A stretch of 64,000 nucleotides of DNA from Clostridia bacterium (GTDB taxonomy: Bacteria; Bacillota; Clostridia; Christensenellales; Borkfalkiaceae). Position numbers and translations under genes: made by a program. The DNA is taken from the NCBI GenBank assembly GCA_900764105.1, contig CAAFMS010000026.1:92903-156902 (forward strand), written 5' to 3'. The notes under the pieces were generated by a model, which searched no databases, had not been told where the DNA came from, and saw only the letters and a program-made list of their open reading frames with translations. This document shows positions 11,311 to 19,250 of the stretch, one piece after another (the first letter of the stretch is position 1; each line of letters starts with the position of its first letter).

Positions 11311-11775
11311 CTAACGTATAAGGTCGGCTATTTCTTCGGGAACGTATCTTTTAACGTCTCTGTTAAATCTAAGAAGTTCCCTTACGATAGACGAACTGAC
11401 CTGTACGTTCATATTGCCGCACGGAATATAAACGGTGACTATCTCGGGCATAAGTTCGGAATTTACGAAGTTCATTTCGTTTTCGTACTCGTAATCTTTC
11501 CCGTTTCTGAGTCCTCTCACGTTATATACAGCCCCCTCTTTTTTCAGAAGGTCCACAAGAAGCCCCTCGTGATACACAACCTTTACGTTGCCGTATTTTC
11601 TGCAAGTTTTTTCAAGAAATTCAAGCCTTTTTTCTATCGGAAACATCGCCGTTTTGTTCACGTTCACGCATATTGCCACTATCACTTCGTCAAACATTGC
11701 CGAGCATTTCGCTATTACCTCTTCGTGACCTTTCGTCACGGGGTCAAACGTGCCGGCGAATACGCATTTTCTCAT
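11311..11775 (-). CDS. coaD: Pantetheine-phosphate adenylyltransferase CoaD
   Basis: 154 residues, close to the typical 160. It adenylylates 4'-phosphopantetheine to dephospho-CoA, the penultimate step of CoA synthesis. CVFAGTFDPVTKGHEEVI carries the nucleotidyltransferase (T/H)xGH motif, VRGLRNGKDYEYENEM is the substrate-binding block, and VSSSIVREL matches the ISSTxVR motif. An AGGTGG lies before the ATG. It follows rsmD by 13 bp, the conserved rsmD-coaD pairing. Its 3' end converges on ylbJ with a 23-bp gap. Confidence 0.96.
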   Translation of the reverse strand: MRKCVFAGTFDPVTKGHEEVIAKCSAMFDEVIVAICVNVNKTAMFPIEKRLEFLEKTCRKYGNVKVVYHEGLLVDLLKKEGAVYNVRGLRNGKDYEYENEMNFVNSELMPEIVTVYIPCGNMNVQVSSSIVRELLRFNRDVKRYVPEEIADLIR

Positions 11776-11788
11776 AATTCCACCTTTT

Positions 11789-12331
11789 CTAATCGACTCT
11801 CCTCGTTTTCGGAACGAAAAAATCGAAAACCGCTATTCCGTACTTTCTCGAATCTACCTTTTCGGCGGACAAAGCGACCGTCTCGAAATCCTCGGAATGT
11901 TCGTATATTATTCTTCCGCCGTCCTTTAAAAGTCCTCTTTTTATCGCGGTTTCCACTACTTCCGTAGCGTTTACGCTGTACGGCGGATCCAAAAAAATCA
12001 AATCGAATTTATCCTTAGTCAAAGAGACGAACGACAAAGCGTCGCTTTCTACGACCTCGGCTTGCTCTTTAAGGTATGCGAGATTTTCCTTAAGAAGTTT
12101 TACGCTTTCTCTCGAATTATCGACGAAAACGACCCTTTCAGCCCCTCTTGACAGAGCCTCCAAGCCTATGCCGCCCGTTCCCGAATATAAATCGAGAAAT
12201 TCGCTTCCCGCTATATCGAACTGCAAAATATTGAAAAGGGCTTCTTTCGCCCTGTCGGAAGTCGGTCTTATTTCTCTGCCCTTAAACTCTTTCAGAACTC
12301 TTCCCCTGTGTTTTCCCGCTATTATTCTCAT
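11789..12331 (-). CDS. rsmD: 16S rRNA (guanine(966)-N2)-methyltransferase RsmD
   Basis: 180 residues from the ATG at 12331, which overlaps the queH stop (ATGA); the in-frame extension to 12382 lies inside queH. RsmD methylates G966 of 16S rRNA using SAM. MRIIAGKHRGRVL opens the family, RPTSDRAKEALFNIL follows, FLDLYSGTGGIGLEALSRGA is the SAM-binding motif, and LIFLDPPYSV holds the catalytic (N/D)PPY motif. It is translationally coupled to queH and precedes coaD. Confidence 0.95.
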   Translation of the reverse strand: MRIIAGKHRGRVLKEFKGREIRPTSDRAKEALFNILQFDIAGSEFLDLYSGTGGIGLEALSRGAERVVFVDNSRESVKLLKENLAYLKEQAEVVESDALSFVSLTKDKFDLIFLDPPYSVNATEVVETAIKRGLLKDGGRIIYEHSEDFETVALSAEKVDSRKYGIAVFDFFVPKTRRVD

Positions 12332-12954
12332 TCTTCCTCGTCCGTCTTTATATGGGCGTATTTTGAATAAATACAGCCGCAATATCTCTGCCTGTATAGT
12401 TCGTGTTCGTTGGAAATTTCTACCGAACGCTTGAAGCCGTTTTCTTTTTTAAAATCGTTCGCGAGGTATTTCGCCCCGTATTTTTCTCCGAAATATTCGC
12501 CGATTTCGTTGATCAGTTTCGCGTTTTTATGCGGACTTACGGTAAGCGTGGAACAAAAATAATCGAAGCCGCCTTCTTTCGCGACTTTCGCAGTCTCTTC
12601 CAAGCGAAGTTTAAAGCAGATTTCGCAGCGTTTGCCGCCCTCAGGTTCTTTTTCAAGCCCCTCCGCTACCGCGAAAAATTCTCTCGACTTGTATCTGCCG
12701 TCTATTACGGGAATTTTTTCGCCGTAAGCCTCTTTTAAAAATCGTTTCTGCTCGGAAAGCCGCAGATTATACTCCTCGCTTTCCGTCACGTTCGGGTTGA
12801 AATAAAAAACGGTAATATCGAAAAAGGGGAAAAGTTTCTCTATGACAGCCGTGGAACAAGGTCCGCAGCAACTGTGCAGAAGAAGCGTTTTCTTCTCGCC
12901 ATTAAACCCCTCTATTACCTTTTTCATTTCGTTTCCGTAATTTCTATCGTTCAT
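12328..12954 (-). CDS. queH: Epoxyqueuosine reductase QueH
   Basis: 208 residues. QueH reduces epoxyqueuosine to queuosine in the tRNA wobble position and replaces QueG in many anaerobes. LLLHSCCGPCSTAVIEKL near residue 25 has the CC motif, FCSTLTVSPHKNAKLINEIG and ICFKLRLEETAK mark the middle, and YRQRYCGCIYS near residue 195 has the C-terminal cysteines used for the Fe-S site. The ATG follows the mreB-like stop by about 36 bp. No other queuosine gene is in the window. Confidence 0.92.
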   Translation of the reverse strand: MNDRNYGNEMKKVIEGFNGEKKTLLLHSCCGPCSTAVIEKLFPFFDITVFYFNPNVTESEEYNLRLSEQKRFLKEAYGEKIPVIDGRYKSREFFAVAEGLEKEPEGGKRCEICFKLRLEETAKVAKEGGFDYFCSTLTVSPHKNAKLINEIGEYFGEKYGAKYLANDFKKENGFKRSVEISNEHELYRQRYCGCIYSKYAHIKTDEEE

Positions 12955-12990
12955 TATATCTAAGCCTATAAGCCGTTTAACGACCTGTTT

Positions 12991-13989
12991 TCAGATTTTT
13001 ATCTTCTTTAAAAGAGCGTTGTTGCCCATGACCATACCGCCGCCCGTAACGGTCGCCGTTTCGGGGTTTTCGCTCATATTCGCGTTTATTACCATCTGCT
13101 CTTTAAAGTAGACGTCAAGCCCCGTAACCTTACTGCCGCCGCCCGCAAAATACACGCCGTATCTTCTTATGTCGGCCGAAACCTCCGCCGGAAGTTTACC
13201 GAGAAGTATCTCCACGACGTCGAAAATCTGATTGTAGAAGGACTTCACGGGAAGCATTATGTCGTCCGAACTTACCGAAACAGACCTCGGCTTACCGCTC
13301 GTTAAGTCTCTGCCGCTCACGACGGTACGCATTCCGTCGTTTTCGAGCAGACTCGCCACCTGTATTTTTACATTTTCCGCCGTCGGCATTCCTATTTTAA
13401 GGTTGAAATACTCTTCTATGTGTTTCATAATCATAGCGTCGAGATTTCTGCCGCCCATATTCACGTTTACGCCCGCGATTACTCCGTCCAGGGAAACCGC
13501 CGCAACGTTTGTGGTCGCGCCGCCTATATCGATGACGAAACAAGGCGTGGACTCGTTTATTTCCGCCCCCGCTCCGAGAGCCGTTAATATGGGCGATTCC
13601 ACCATATCTATCGAAAACACCCCCGCTCCGTTCAAAGCCTTAACAAACATTTTCAAGTCGTCGCTTTCTATTCCGCACGGAACGGAAAGAAGTACTTGCG
13701 GTCTTAAACTGAGTTTTCTGAGCGTGATTTTATTAAGGAAGTTTTCAAGCATCGCCGCGGCGATTTTTTCGTCGCCGATAAGACCCTCGACTATGGGAAA
13801 ACATATCGCGCTTTTGCCCGCGGTTTTACCTATAAGCCTTTTCGCCTCTTCGCCGACCGCCTTGATTTTGCGTTTACCGCTCACGTCCAAAGCGACCACG
13901 CTCGGCTCGAAAAGCACTATTCCCGCCCCCGCCTGATAAATGGCGGTATTGAGCGAGCCTATATCTATTGCTATTGCGTTTGTCCTCAT
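12991..13989 (-). CDS. Divergent MreB-like actin-family protein
   Basis: 332 residues of the actin/Hsp70 ATPase fold. The phosphate-1 motif AIDIGSLNTAIY, EPSVVALD, PIVEGLIGD, the phosphate-2 region FVIDIGGATTNVAAV, MGGRNLDAMIMKHI, and VYFAGGGSKVTGLD near the C-terminus all align with MreB. Several family-invariant positions differ (SLNT for TANT, GGATTN for GGGTTE), so this is a divergent paralogue or an MreB of a divergent lineage. It polymerises, by family inference, along the membrane to guide wall synthesis. The upstream maf partner fits the maf-mreB arrangement, but mreC and mreD do not follow. Confidence 0.82.
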   Translation of the reverse strand: MRTNAIAIDIGSLNTAIYQAGAGIVLFEPSVVALDVSGKRKIKAVGEEAKRLIGKTAGKSAICFPIVEGLIGDEKIAAAMLENFLNKITLRKLSLRPQVLLSVPCGIESDDLKMFVKALNGAGVFSIDMVESPILTALGAGAEINESTPCFVIDIGGATTNVAAVSLDGVIAGVNVNMGGRNLDAMIMKHIEEYFNLKIGMPTAENVKIQVASLLENDGMRTVVSGRDLTSGKPRSVSVSSDDIMLPVKSFYNQIFDVVEILLGKLPAEVSADIRRYGVYFAGGGSKVTGLDVYFKEQMVINANMSENPETATVTGGGMVMGNNALLKKIKI

Positions 13990-13997
13990 TTTTCACC

Positions 13998-14558
13998 TCA
14001 TTTCAAAGCCTGTTCGAGAGTTGATTTTATTACCGAAATCGGAAGTCCGACAACGTTGTCATAGTCGCCGTCAAAACTTTTTACAAGCGGATAGCCGTCC
14101 TGAATACCGTAAGCGCCCGCTTTTCCGAAACAAAGTCCGCTTTTTATGTAGTCCTTTATAAGGTCGTCCGAAAGTTCGTTGAACGTAACCTTAGTCTCGA
14201 CGTACCCCGTCTCGGAAAAACCGTCGGAAAGTACGGCGTAGCCCGTTATCACCCTGTGAGTTTTGCCCGAAAATATCTTTAATATTCGCTCGGCGTCCGC
14301 CGCGTCCTTGGGTTTTCCGAAAATTTCGTCGCCGTACGCAACTACCGTGTCCGCCCCTAAAACGACGGCTTTTTTATCGCTCCTCGAATAAACGTCCGAG
14401 GCTTTCGTAAGGGCGCAGCCGACCGCAAACTTTTCGGGCGAAAGACCCTTTGTTATCGGCTCTTCCTTATCGCTCGTCGCCACCGCGAAGTCGTAACCGT
14501 TTTTCGTCATAATCTCTTTTCTGCGAGGAGACGCACTCGCAAGTATCAGTTTTTTCAT
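13998..14558 (-). CDS. maf: Maf-family nucleoside triphosphate pyrophosphatase
   Basis: 186 residues from MKKLILASASPRR, the family start signature. Maf proteins hydrolyse non-canonical or modified nucleotides (dTTP/UTP type when the motif is as here) and affect septation in Bacillus. VVLGADTVVAYGDEIFGKP and FSGKTHRVITGYAVL are the conserved blocks, and GKAGAYGIQDGYP lies near residue 150. The start at 14558 is preferred on homology; an in-frame ATG exists at 14582. No ribosome-binding site precedes either, and a near-consensus promoter ends 12 bases upstream, implying a very short or absent leader. Confidence 0.93.
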   Translation of the reverse strand: MKKLILASASPRRKEIMTKNGYDFAVATSDKEEPITKGLSPEKFAVGCALTKASDVYSRSDKKAVVLGADTVVAYGDEIFGKPKDAADAERILKIFSGKTHRVITGYAVLSDGFSETGYVETKVTFNELSDDLIKDYIKSGLCFGKAGAYGIQDGYPLVKSFDGDYDNVVGLPISVIKSTLEQALK

Positions 14559-14570
14559 ATATACAGAGTT

Positions 14571-14599
14571 ATTATATAACATTTTCTTCTTTTTGTAAA
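14571..14599 (-). promoter_or_regulatory. Near-consensus promoter of maf, very short leader
   Basis: -10 TATAAT (14571-14576) and -35 TTTACA (14594-14599), 17-bp spacer, minus strand. Transcription would begin within about 6 bases of the maf ATG at 14558. Confidence 0.75.
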
Positions 14600-14632
14600 C
14601 AAAAAAAGACTTTACGTTTAAGCAAAGTCGCA
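14600..14632 (-). terminator. Hairpin plus T7 upstream of maf
   Basis: On the minus strand GACTTT...AAAGTC (extendable by a G-U and a G-C pair) is followed by TTTTTTT that runs into the maf -35. It would stop any transcript that passes the rnpB terminator and the adjoining inverted repeat. Confidence 0.55.
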
Positions 14633-14642
14633 TTTTTATAAA

Positions 14643-14713
14643 AGAAGTGAATTATCTCACTAAGACTCTCAGTAGACTTTGAAGAGAGATTTAGTGTGGA
14701 AATTCACTTTTTT
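14643..14713. repeat. 71-bp imperfect hairpin between rnpB and maf
   Basis: The outer stem AAGTGAATT/AATTCACTT (9 bp) encloses CACTAA/TTAGTG and then CTCTC/GAGAG with a short loop, so the stretch folds into one long interrupted hairpin. On the plus strand it ends in TTTTTT. It may be a small RNA, a back-up terminator for the rnpB transcript, or a degenerate palindromic repeat. Confidence 0.5.
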
Positions 14714-14723
14714 CTATAAAAAA

Positions 14724-15065
14724 GTCGAGACGGTCTGTAAGCCGAGTTCTGTCATTTAATACGGTTATCTATCTAGACTTGCCGTTGCCGACAAGTTCAA
14801 GCGACGTTTCACAGGCAATTCCGACCGGCTGTCTTACGAATTGCCCCTATCTTGCTCCGAATGGGGTTTACACTGCCTCTCTCGTCTCCGAGCGAGCGGT
14901 AGGCTCTTACCCTGCCTTTTCATCCTTACAAACTTTCGTTTGCGGTTGTTTTCTGTTGCACTTTCCTTAAAGTCACCTTCACCGTCCGTTAGGCGGCATC
15001 CTGCCGTGTGGAGCTCGGACTTTCCTCGTCAGATTTCTCTGCCGCAACCGTACAACCGTCTCGAC
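14724..15065 (-). ncRNA. rnpB: RNase P RNA, bacterial class A
   Basis: About 342 nt on the minus strand. RNase P RNA is the catalytic subunit that matures tRNA 5' ends. The conserved 5' core reads GAGGAAAGTCCGAGCTCCAC, followed by CGGCAGGATGCCGC and a GTGCAACAGAAA region. The 3' core AGATAGATAACCG and GACAGAACTCGGCTTACAG closes the catalytic domain. The ends pair as helix P1 (GTCGAGACGG with CCGTCTCGAC), which fixes both boundaries. TAAGAGCCTACCGCTCG and GTAAACCCCATTCGGAGCAAG resemble the P12-P14 region of class A RNAs. TTTTTT directly after P1 gives a terminator. Confidence 0.96.
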
Positions 15066-15073
15066 AATTTGGA

Positions 15074-15102
15074 ATTATAGCACTTTTTTTCGCGTTTGTC
15101 TA
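15074..15102 (-). promoter_or_regulatory. Promoter of rnpB
   Basis: -10 TATAAT (15074-15079) and -35 TAGACA (15097-15102), 17-bp spacer. The predicted start falls 8-9 bases downstream, at the first base of helix P1. Confidence 0.85.
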
Positions 15103-15139
15103 CTATTCTCTGTTGTGGTATCGTTCTGTTTTTAAGTTT

Positions 15140-15222
15140 TTAGACTTATCGAGATTTCGTTTCCGACCTCTTCCACCGCAAGCGGTCCCCCTTCTCCAAA
15201 GGAGAAGGCAAGAAAAAAATAA
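15140..15222. repeat. Palindrome-rich intergenic sequence between rnpB and clpB
   Basis: Contains ACCGCAAGCGGT and CCTTCTCCAAAGGAGAAGG, two close perfect palindromes separated by a few bases. The arrangement resembles the REP-like palindromic elements at 31.1-32.1 kb, though the sequence differs. No coding potential is visible. Confidence 0.4.
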
Positions 15223-15232
15223 TGCATCTCGC

Positions 15233-15275
15233 AAAAAAAACAAGATACCCGAAATCGGATGATACGAGTATCTTG
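15233..15275 (-). terminator. Intrinsic terminator of clpB
   Basis: An 8-bp stem CAAGATAC/GTATCTTG (15241-15248 with 15268-15275), with an inner CCGA/TCGG pair, is followed on the minus strand by eight T residues, 25 bp past the clpB stop. Confidence 0.85.
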
Positions 15276-15299
15276 CTTTTATCGTCTTTACGATTTATG

Positions 15300-17891
15300 T
15301 TATTTGCTCTGTTTGTATACGACTAAGTCGTCGCCGTCGTAGTCCACCACCGCCGTGTCGCCCGGAACGAAATAGTTAGCGATTATCTTCTTCGCGATAA
15401 GCGTTTCAACCGTGTGAGAAATAAACCTCTTTAAAGGTCTCGCGCCGTATACGGGGTCGTAACCGCATTTAACAATATAATCCTTCGCGGAATCGGTCAC
15501 AAGCAAACCGACGTTCTTTTCTTTAAGTCTGTCGGAAAGCCCCTTTAAGAACAAGTCTATAATCTTGCCGATTTCCTCTCTCGTGAGCGGTTTGTAGAAT
15601 ACTATCTCGTCAAGCCTGTTCAAAAATTCAGGTCTGAACGATTTTTTCAGCAATGCGTTCACTTCGTCTTTCGCCTGTTCGGTGATTTCGCCGTTCTCGC
15701 CGATACCGTCGAGTATTATAGACGAACCGAGGTTCGAGGTAAGAATTATTACGGTGTTCTTAAAGTCTACCGTTCTGCCCTGCGAGTCGGTAATTCTTCC
15801 GTCGTCCAACACCTGCAACAGGATATTGAACACGTCGGGGTGAGCCTTTTCGATTTCATCGAAGAGTACCACCGAGTACGGTTTTCTCCTTACCGCTTCG
15901 GTAAGTTGACCGCCGTCCTCGAATCCGACGTATCCCGGGGGCGCGCCTATAAGACGAGACACCGAGAACTTCTCCATGTACTCGCTCATATCTATTCTGA
16001 CCATATTCTTCTCGTCGTCAAACAGGGCTTTCGCAAGGGTTTTCGCAAGTTCAGTCTTACCTACGCCCGTAGGTCCTAAGAACAAAAACGAGCCTATAGG
16101 TCGATTAACGTCGGAAATTCCCGCTCTCGAACGAAGTATCGCTTCCGCGACGCTCCTTACCGCCTCGTCCTGTCCGATGACGCTTTCGTGAAGTATGTCT
16201 TCGAGCCTTAAAAGTTTTTCCCTTTCGCCTTCCATAAGTTTGGCTACGGGAATACCCGTCCACCTGCATATAATTCTCGCGATGTCCTCTTCGGTTACTT
16301 TGTCGTGTAAAAGTCCGTCGTCGTCCTTCTGAATTTCATTCTCGGCGTCCGCGAGTTGCTTTTTGAGTTCGGGAAGTTTGCCGTATCTGAGTTCCGCCGC
16401 CTTGTTAAGATCGTAAGACCTTTCGGCGTTTTCGATTTCTCTGCCTAACGATTCGATTTCCTCTCTGAGTTTCTGAACCTTGTTGATATTCGCCTTTTCG
16501 TTGAGAAGTTTGGCGTTCATCGCGGAATATTTATCCCGAAGAGTCGCAAGTTCGCTCCTTATGTCCGCAAGACGCTTTTTGGAAAGTTCGTCCGTTTCCT
16601 TTTTAAGCGAGGTCTCCTCTATTTCGAGTTTCATAATCTTTCTCGAAACGTCTTCCATTTCGGACGGCATAGAGTTCATCTCGGTCTTTATCATCGCGCA
16701 AGCCTCGTCGATGAGGTCTATCGCCTTATCGGGCAAGAACCTGTCTGTGATATATCTGTCGGAAAGCACCGCCGCCGAAACCAACGCGTTATCCTGAATT
16801 TTCACGCCGTGGAATACTTCGTATCTCTCTTTCAAGCCCCTCAGTATCGCGATAGTGTCTTCAACCGTAGGTTCGTTTACCATAACGGGCTGGAAACGCC
16901 TTTCGAGCGCGGGGTCCTTCTCGATGTATTTTCTGTATTCGTCCAAGGTAGTCGCGCCTATACAGTGCAACTCGCCCCTTGCAAGCATGGGTTTAAGCAA
17001 ATTGCCCGCATCCATCGCGCCGTCCGTCTTGCCCGCGCCTACTATCGTATGCAGTTCGTCGATAAAAAGAATGATTTTACCTTCGCTCTTGCGGACTTCG
17101 TTCAATACGGCTTTGAGCCTTTCCTCGAACTCGCCCCTGAACTTCGCTCCGGCAACGAGCGCGCCTATATCCAAAGAGAACAGTTTTCTGTCTTTAAGGT
17201 TTTCGGGTACGTCGCCTTTCATTATTCTTATGGCAAGACCTTCGGCAATCGCCGTTTTACCTACGCCCGCTTCACCGATAAGCACAGGGTTGTTTTTCGT
17301 CTTTCTCGACAAAATTCTGATGACGTTTCTTATCTCGTCGTCTCTGCCGATAACGGGGTCGAGTTTACCGCTCTTCGCTTTCGCCACGAGTTCCGTGCCG
17401 TACTTATTGAGTACGTCGTAGGTGTCCTCGGGATTGTCGCTCGTAACCCTCGAATTACCCCTTATCTCCGCCAAGACTTTCATATAAGAATTAAGGTCTA
17501 TCGAGTATCGTCTGAAAAGTCCGCGAAGTCCGTCCGTCGGCTTATCTATAATAGCGTAAAGAATATGCTCGACCGAAACGAAATCGTCTTTCATCTCTTT
17601 CGACTTTCTTTCCGCCGCGTTAAATGCGTCGTTAAGTTCTCTCGACAGAGTCTCTCCGGCGTTACCGCTCGTCTTATTAAGTCTGCCTATAAGTTCGTTA
17701 ACGCCCTGTTTCAGGCTTTCAACGTCAACTCCCATACGCTTGAAAATCTGTACGGCAAGCCCTCCGTCGTCGTTAAGCAAAGCATACAAAATATGCTCTT
17801 CGCAAACTTCGGGGTTGCCGTATTCCTTAGCGATATTCACCGCCTCGTTTACAGCCTCGACCGATTTTTGAGTTAAATTCTGCATATTCAT
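15300..17891 (-). CDS. clpB: ATP-dependent disaggregase ClpB
   Basis: 863 residues, full ClpB length. ClpB forms hexamers that thread aggregated proteins, working with DnaK (also in this window). The N-terminal Clp repeat domain is residues 1-145, NBD1 has [15 protein letters not shown] near 202, the coiled-coil middle domain spans about 405-525, and NBD2 has [15 protein letters not shown] near 602, with [17 protein letters not shown]. The presence of the middle domain separates it from ClpC/ClpA. The ATG overlaps the stop of an upstream ribbon-helix-helix-type gene by 4 bp, unlike CtsR-controlled clp operons. No CIRCE is seen at this locus. Confidence 0.97.
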   Translation of the reverse strand: MNMQNLTQKSVEAVNEAVNIAKEYGNPEVCEEHILYALLNDDGGLAVQIFKRMGVDVESLKQGVNELIGRLNKTSGNAGETLSRELNDAFNAAERKSKEMKDDFVSVEHILYAIIDKPTDGLRGLFRRYSIDLNSYMKVLAEIRGNSRVTSDNPEDTYDVLNKYGTELVAKAKSGKLDPVIGRDDEIRNVIRILSRKTKNNPVLIGEAGVGKTAIAEGLAIRIMKGDVPENLKDRKLFSLDIGALVAGAKFRGEFEERLKAVLNEVRKSEGKIILFIDELHTIVGAGKTDGAMDAGNLLKPMLARGELHCIGATTLDEYRKYIEKDPALERRFQPVMVNEPTVEDTIAILRGLKERYEVFHGVKIQDNALVSAAVLSDRYITDRFLPDKAIDLIDEACAMIKTEMNSMPSEMEDVSRKIMKLEIEETSLKKETDELSKKRLADIRSELATLRDKYSAMNAKLLNEKANINKVQKLREEIESLGREIENAERSYDLNKAAELRYGKLPELKKQLADAENEIQKDDDGLLHDKVTEEDIARIICRWTGIPVAKLMEGEREKLLRLEDILHESVIGQDEAVRSVAEAILRSRAGISDVNRPIGSFLFLGPTGVGKTELAKTLAKALFDDEKNMVRIDMSEYMEKFSVSRLIGAPPGYVGFEDGGQLTEAVRRKPYSVVLFDEIEKAHPDVFNILLQVLDDGRITDSQGRTVDFKNTVIILTSNLGSSIILDGIGENGEITEQAKDEVNALLKKSFRPEFLNRLDEIVFYKPLTREEIGKIIDLFLKGLSDRLKEKNVGLLVTDSAKDYIVKCGYDPVYGARPLKRFISHTVETLIAKKIIANYFVPGDTAVVDYDGDDLVVYKQSK

Positions 17892-18520
17892 AAAATCACC
17901 TTCTTGTTTTTCAGATTATCGGCGTAATTTTTTTCGATAACCGCCGCAGCCCTTTCATCGCCGTCGCAAAGGAAATACGATTTAAGATATTCGTCAAATT
18001 CCTTTACATACGCGGAAATTGCTTCGCCGATTTCGTTCGCCCCCGCCGACGAGGGTCTTTTTAATATTCTCACGAAACGCCCGTCCTGATAAAAATACGA
18101 CCTTTCGCCTATATACTTCTTCTCGATCCCGATAAAAAGCAGATAGAAATTTTCCATTTTCTCGAACAACGCTCTGCTCTGAGAACGCAGAGAGATTTTA
18201 AGTTGTCCTAAATCTCCCGTAGGGAAAAGTTCGAGAGAATATTTGAGCGTGGGATTATATCTGTATGCCAGCGCGCTGCTGACCGAAGCCGTATAGAGAG
18301 ACGGATTGTTTACGAATTTCATTCCCTTGATTTCGCAAAACAGTTTTTCCATTCTCGAAAAAACGTTTTCCGTGAGAGAATCGGGCGTCTCCACGTTCAG
18401 ATACTCGGTAAGAATTTTATTGAGCATCACCGAACGGCTTACGCCTTTTTTGAAAGCAAGTCTGTCAAGTTCGTCTACGAGATAATCGTTAAGCACTACG
18501 CTGTATACCGATTTTTCCAT
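17888..18520 (-). CDS. Unknown protein with N-terminal ribbon-helix-helix-like segment, coupled to clpB
   Basis: 210 residues from the ATG at 18520, which has GGAGGATAAA directly upstream; an in-frame extension to 18571 would run through the promoter. The first 45 residues, KSVYSVVLNDYLVDELDRLAF, GVSRSVMLNKILTEYL, fit the strand-helix-helix pattern of MetJ/Arc DNA-binding domains. The remaining 165 residues are not recognised; they include SLELFPTGDLGQLKISL and RSYFYQDGRFVRIL. The 4-bp overlap with clpB implies coupled translation and a shared stress-related role. A consensus promoter drives the pair. A repressor role is inference from the N-terminal domain. Confidence 0.7.
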   Translation of the reverse strand: MEKSVYSVVLNDYLVDELDRLAFKKGVSRSVMLNKILTEYLNVETPDSLTENVFSRMEKLFCEIKGMKFVNNPSLYTASVSSALAYRYNPTLKYSLELFPTGDLGQLKISLRSQSRALFEKMENFYLLFIGIEKKYIGERSYFYQDGRFVRILKRPSSAGANEIGEAISAYVKEFDEYLKSYFLCDGDERAAAVIEKNYADNLKNKKVIL

Positions 18521-18542
18521 TTTATCCTCCGTTTTCGACAAT

Positions 18543-18571
18543 ATTGTACCACTGTTTAAATAATTTGTCAA
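18543..18571 (-). promoter_or_regulatory. Consensus promoter of the RHH-clpB pair
   Basis: -10 TACAAT (18543-18548) and -35 TTGACA (18566-18571), 17-bp spacer, minus strand, about 23 bases before the start codon. AGTGG directly precedes the -10, the same as at the divergent promoter. Confidence 0.85.
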
Positions 18572-18615
18572 GCGATTTATATAATATTCTTTACAAAATT
18601 TTATTTTTATTTGTC

Positions 18616-18644
18616 TTTACATTTTTTCGGACAAGTGGTATAAT
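18616..18644 (+). promoter_or_regulatory. Consensus promoter giving a leaderless transcript for the 18651 gene
   Basis: -35 TTTACA (18616-18621) and -10 TATAAT (18639-18644), 17-bp spacer. The ATG at 18651 lies 6 bases after the -10, where transcription itself should start. Confidence 0.8.
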
Positions 18645-18650
18645 GTGAAT

Positions 18651-19124
18651 ATGAGCAAAGAAGAAAGTATTGAAATTGTAGAGAACGGTTTAAAAAAGTA
18701 CGGAGCGAATGTTTACGACTATCGCGGAACGAAGTTCATAGGAATAAAAAATCCCTGCTCCGACAATAATATGGCTATAACCTTCGGCGAAACCGAAATG
18801 ACGATGGAGTTTACCTATCAGTCGGCGAGGTTCGCATACGGAAACGAGGGCGACCTTATAACGCACGCAGAAAAGTATCTCACGGGAAAACTCGTTTCCG
18901 CGGAATTTTTCCTCGGCGGAAAACCGCTGTTCGGCGGTTCGAGAGAATCGGGCGGCGCGAAATTTAAAACAACGGAAGAAATGCTCGTATGGTATACGGG
19001 CGGAAACGAAAAGATAGCGGACAATCTGAGAGGATTTCTAAAAAACGACGGCGTAACGCTTAAAATACGCAGTTGGGACGGAAGTCTCGACAGAGAAATT
19101 TCATTCGGGGACGATAAAATTTAA
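18651..19124 (+). CDS. Conserved-looking hypothetical protein, 157 aa
   Basis: 157 residues from the ATG at 18651; a GTG two codons upstream is in frame but lies inside the spacing after the -10. No family is recognised. It is soluble, with no signal peptide or membrane segment. Visible features are an N-terminal helix SKEESIEIVENGLKKYG, then a beta-rich middle MAITFGETEMTMEFTYQ, and a Gly-rich LFGGSRESGGAKF. It diverges from the RHH-clpB pair with a shared control region of 130 bp and has no ribosome-binding site, consistent with leaderless translation. Function unknown. Confidence 0.65.
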   Translation: MSKEESIEIVENGLKKYGANVYDYRGTKFIGIKNPCSDNNMAITFGETEMTMEFTYQSARFAYGNEGDLITHAEKYLTGKLVSAEFFLGGKPLFGGSRESGGAKFKTTEEMLVWYTGGNEKIADNLRGFLKNDGVTLKIRSWDGSLDREISFGDDKI

Positions 19125-19250
19125 ACCGTGATAAAATTATTCGCATTACAGACCTCTATCGTCTTGACTTCCATTTCATTCCGTCAAGCCACTTTCCCCA
19201 TAGGGAAAGCGAGACATATACAAATATAAAGTAAAATAACGAGGTAAAAT

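Noticed and set aside
16809..17876. 355-codon plus-strand frame inside clpB
   Set aside because: Antisense to the clpB N-terminal and NBD1 coding sequence; its translation has the skewed composition of a shadow frame.
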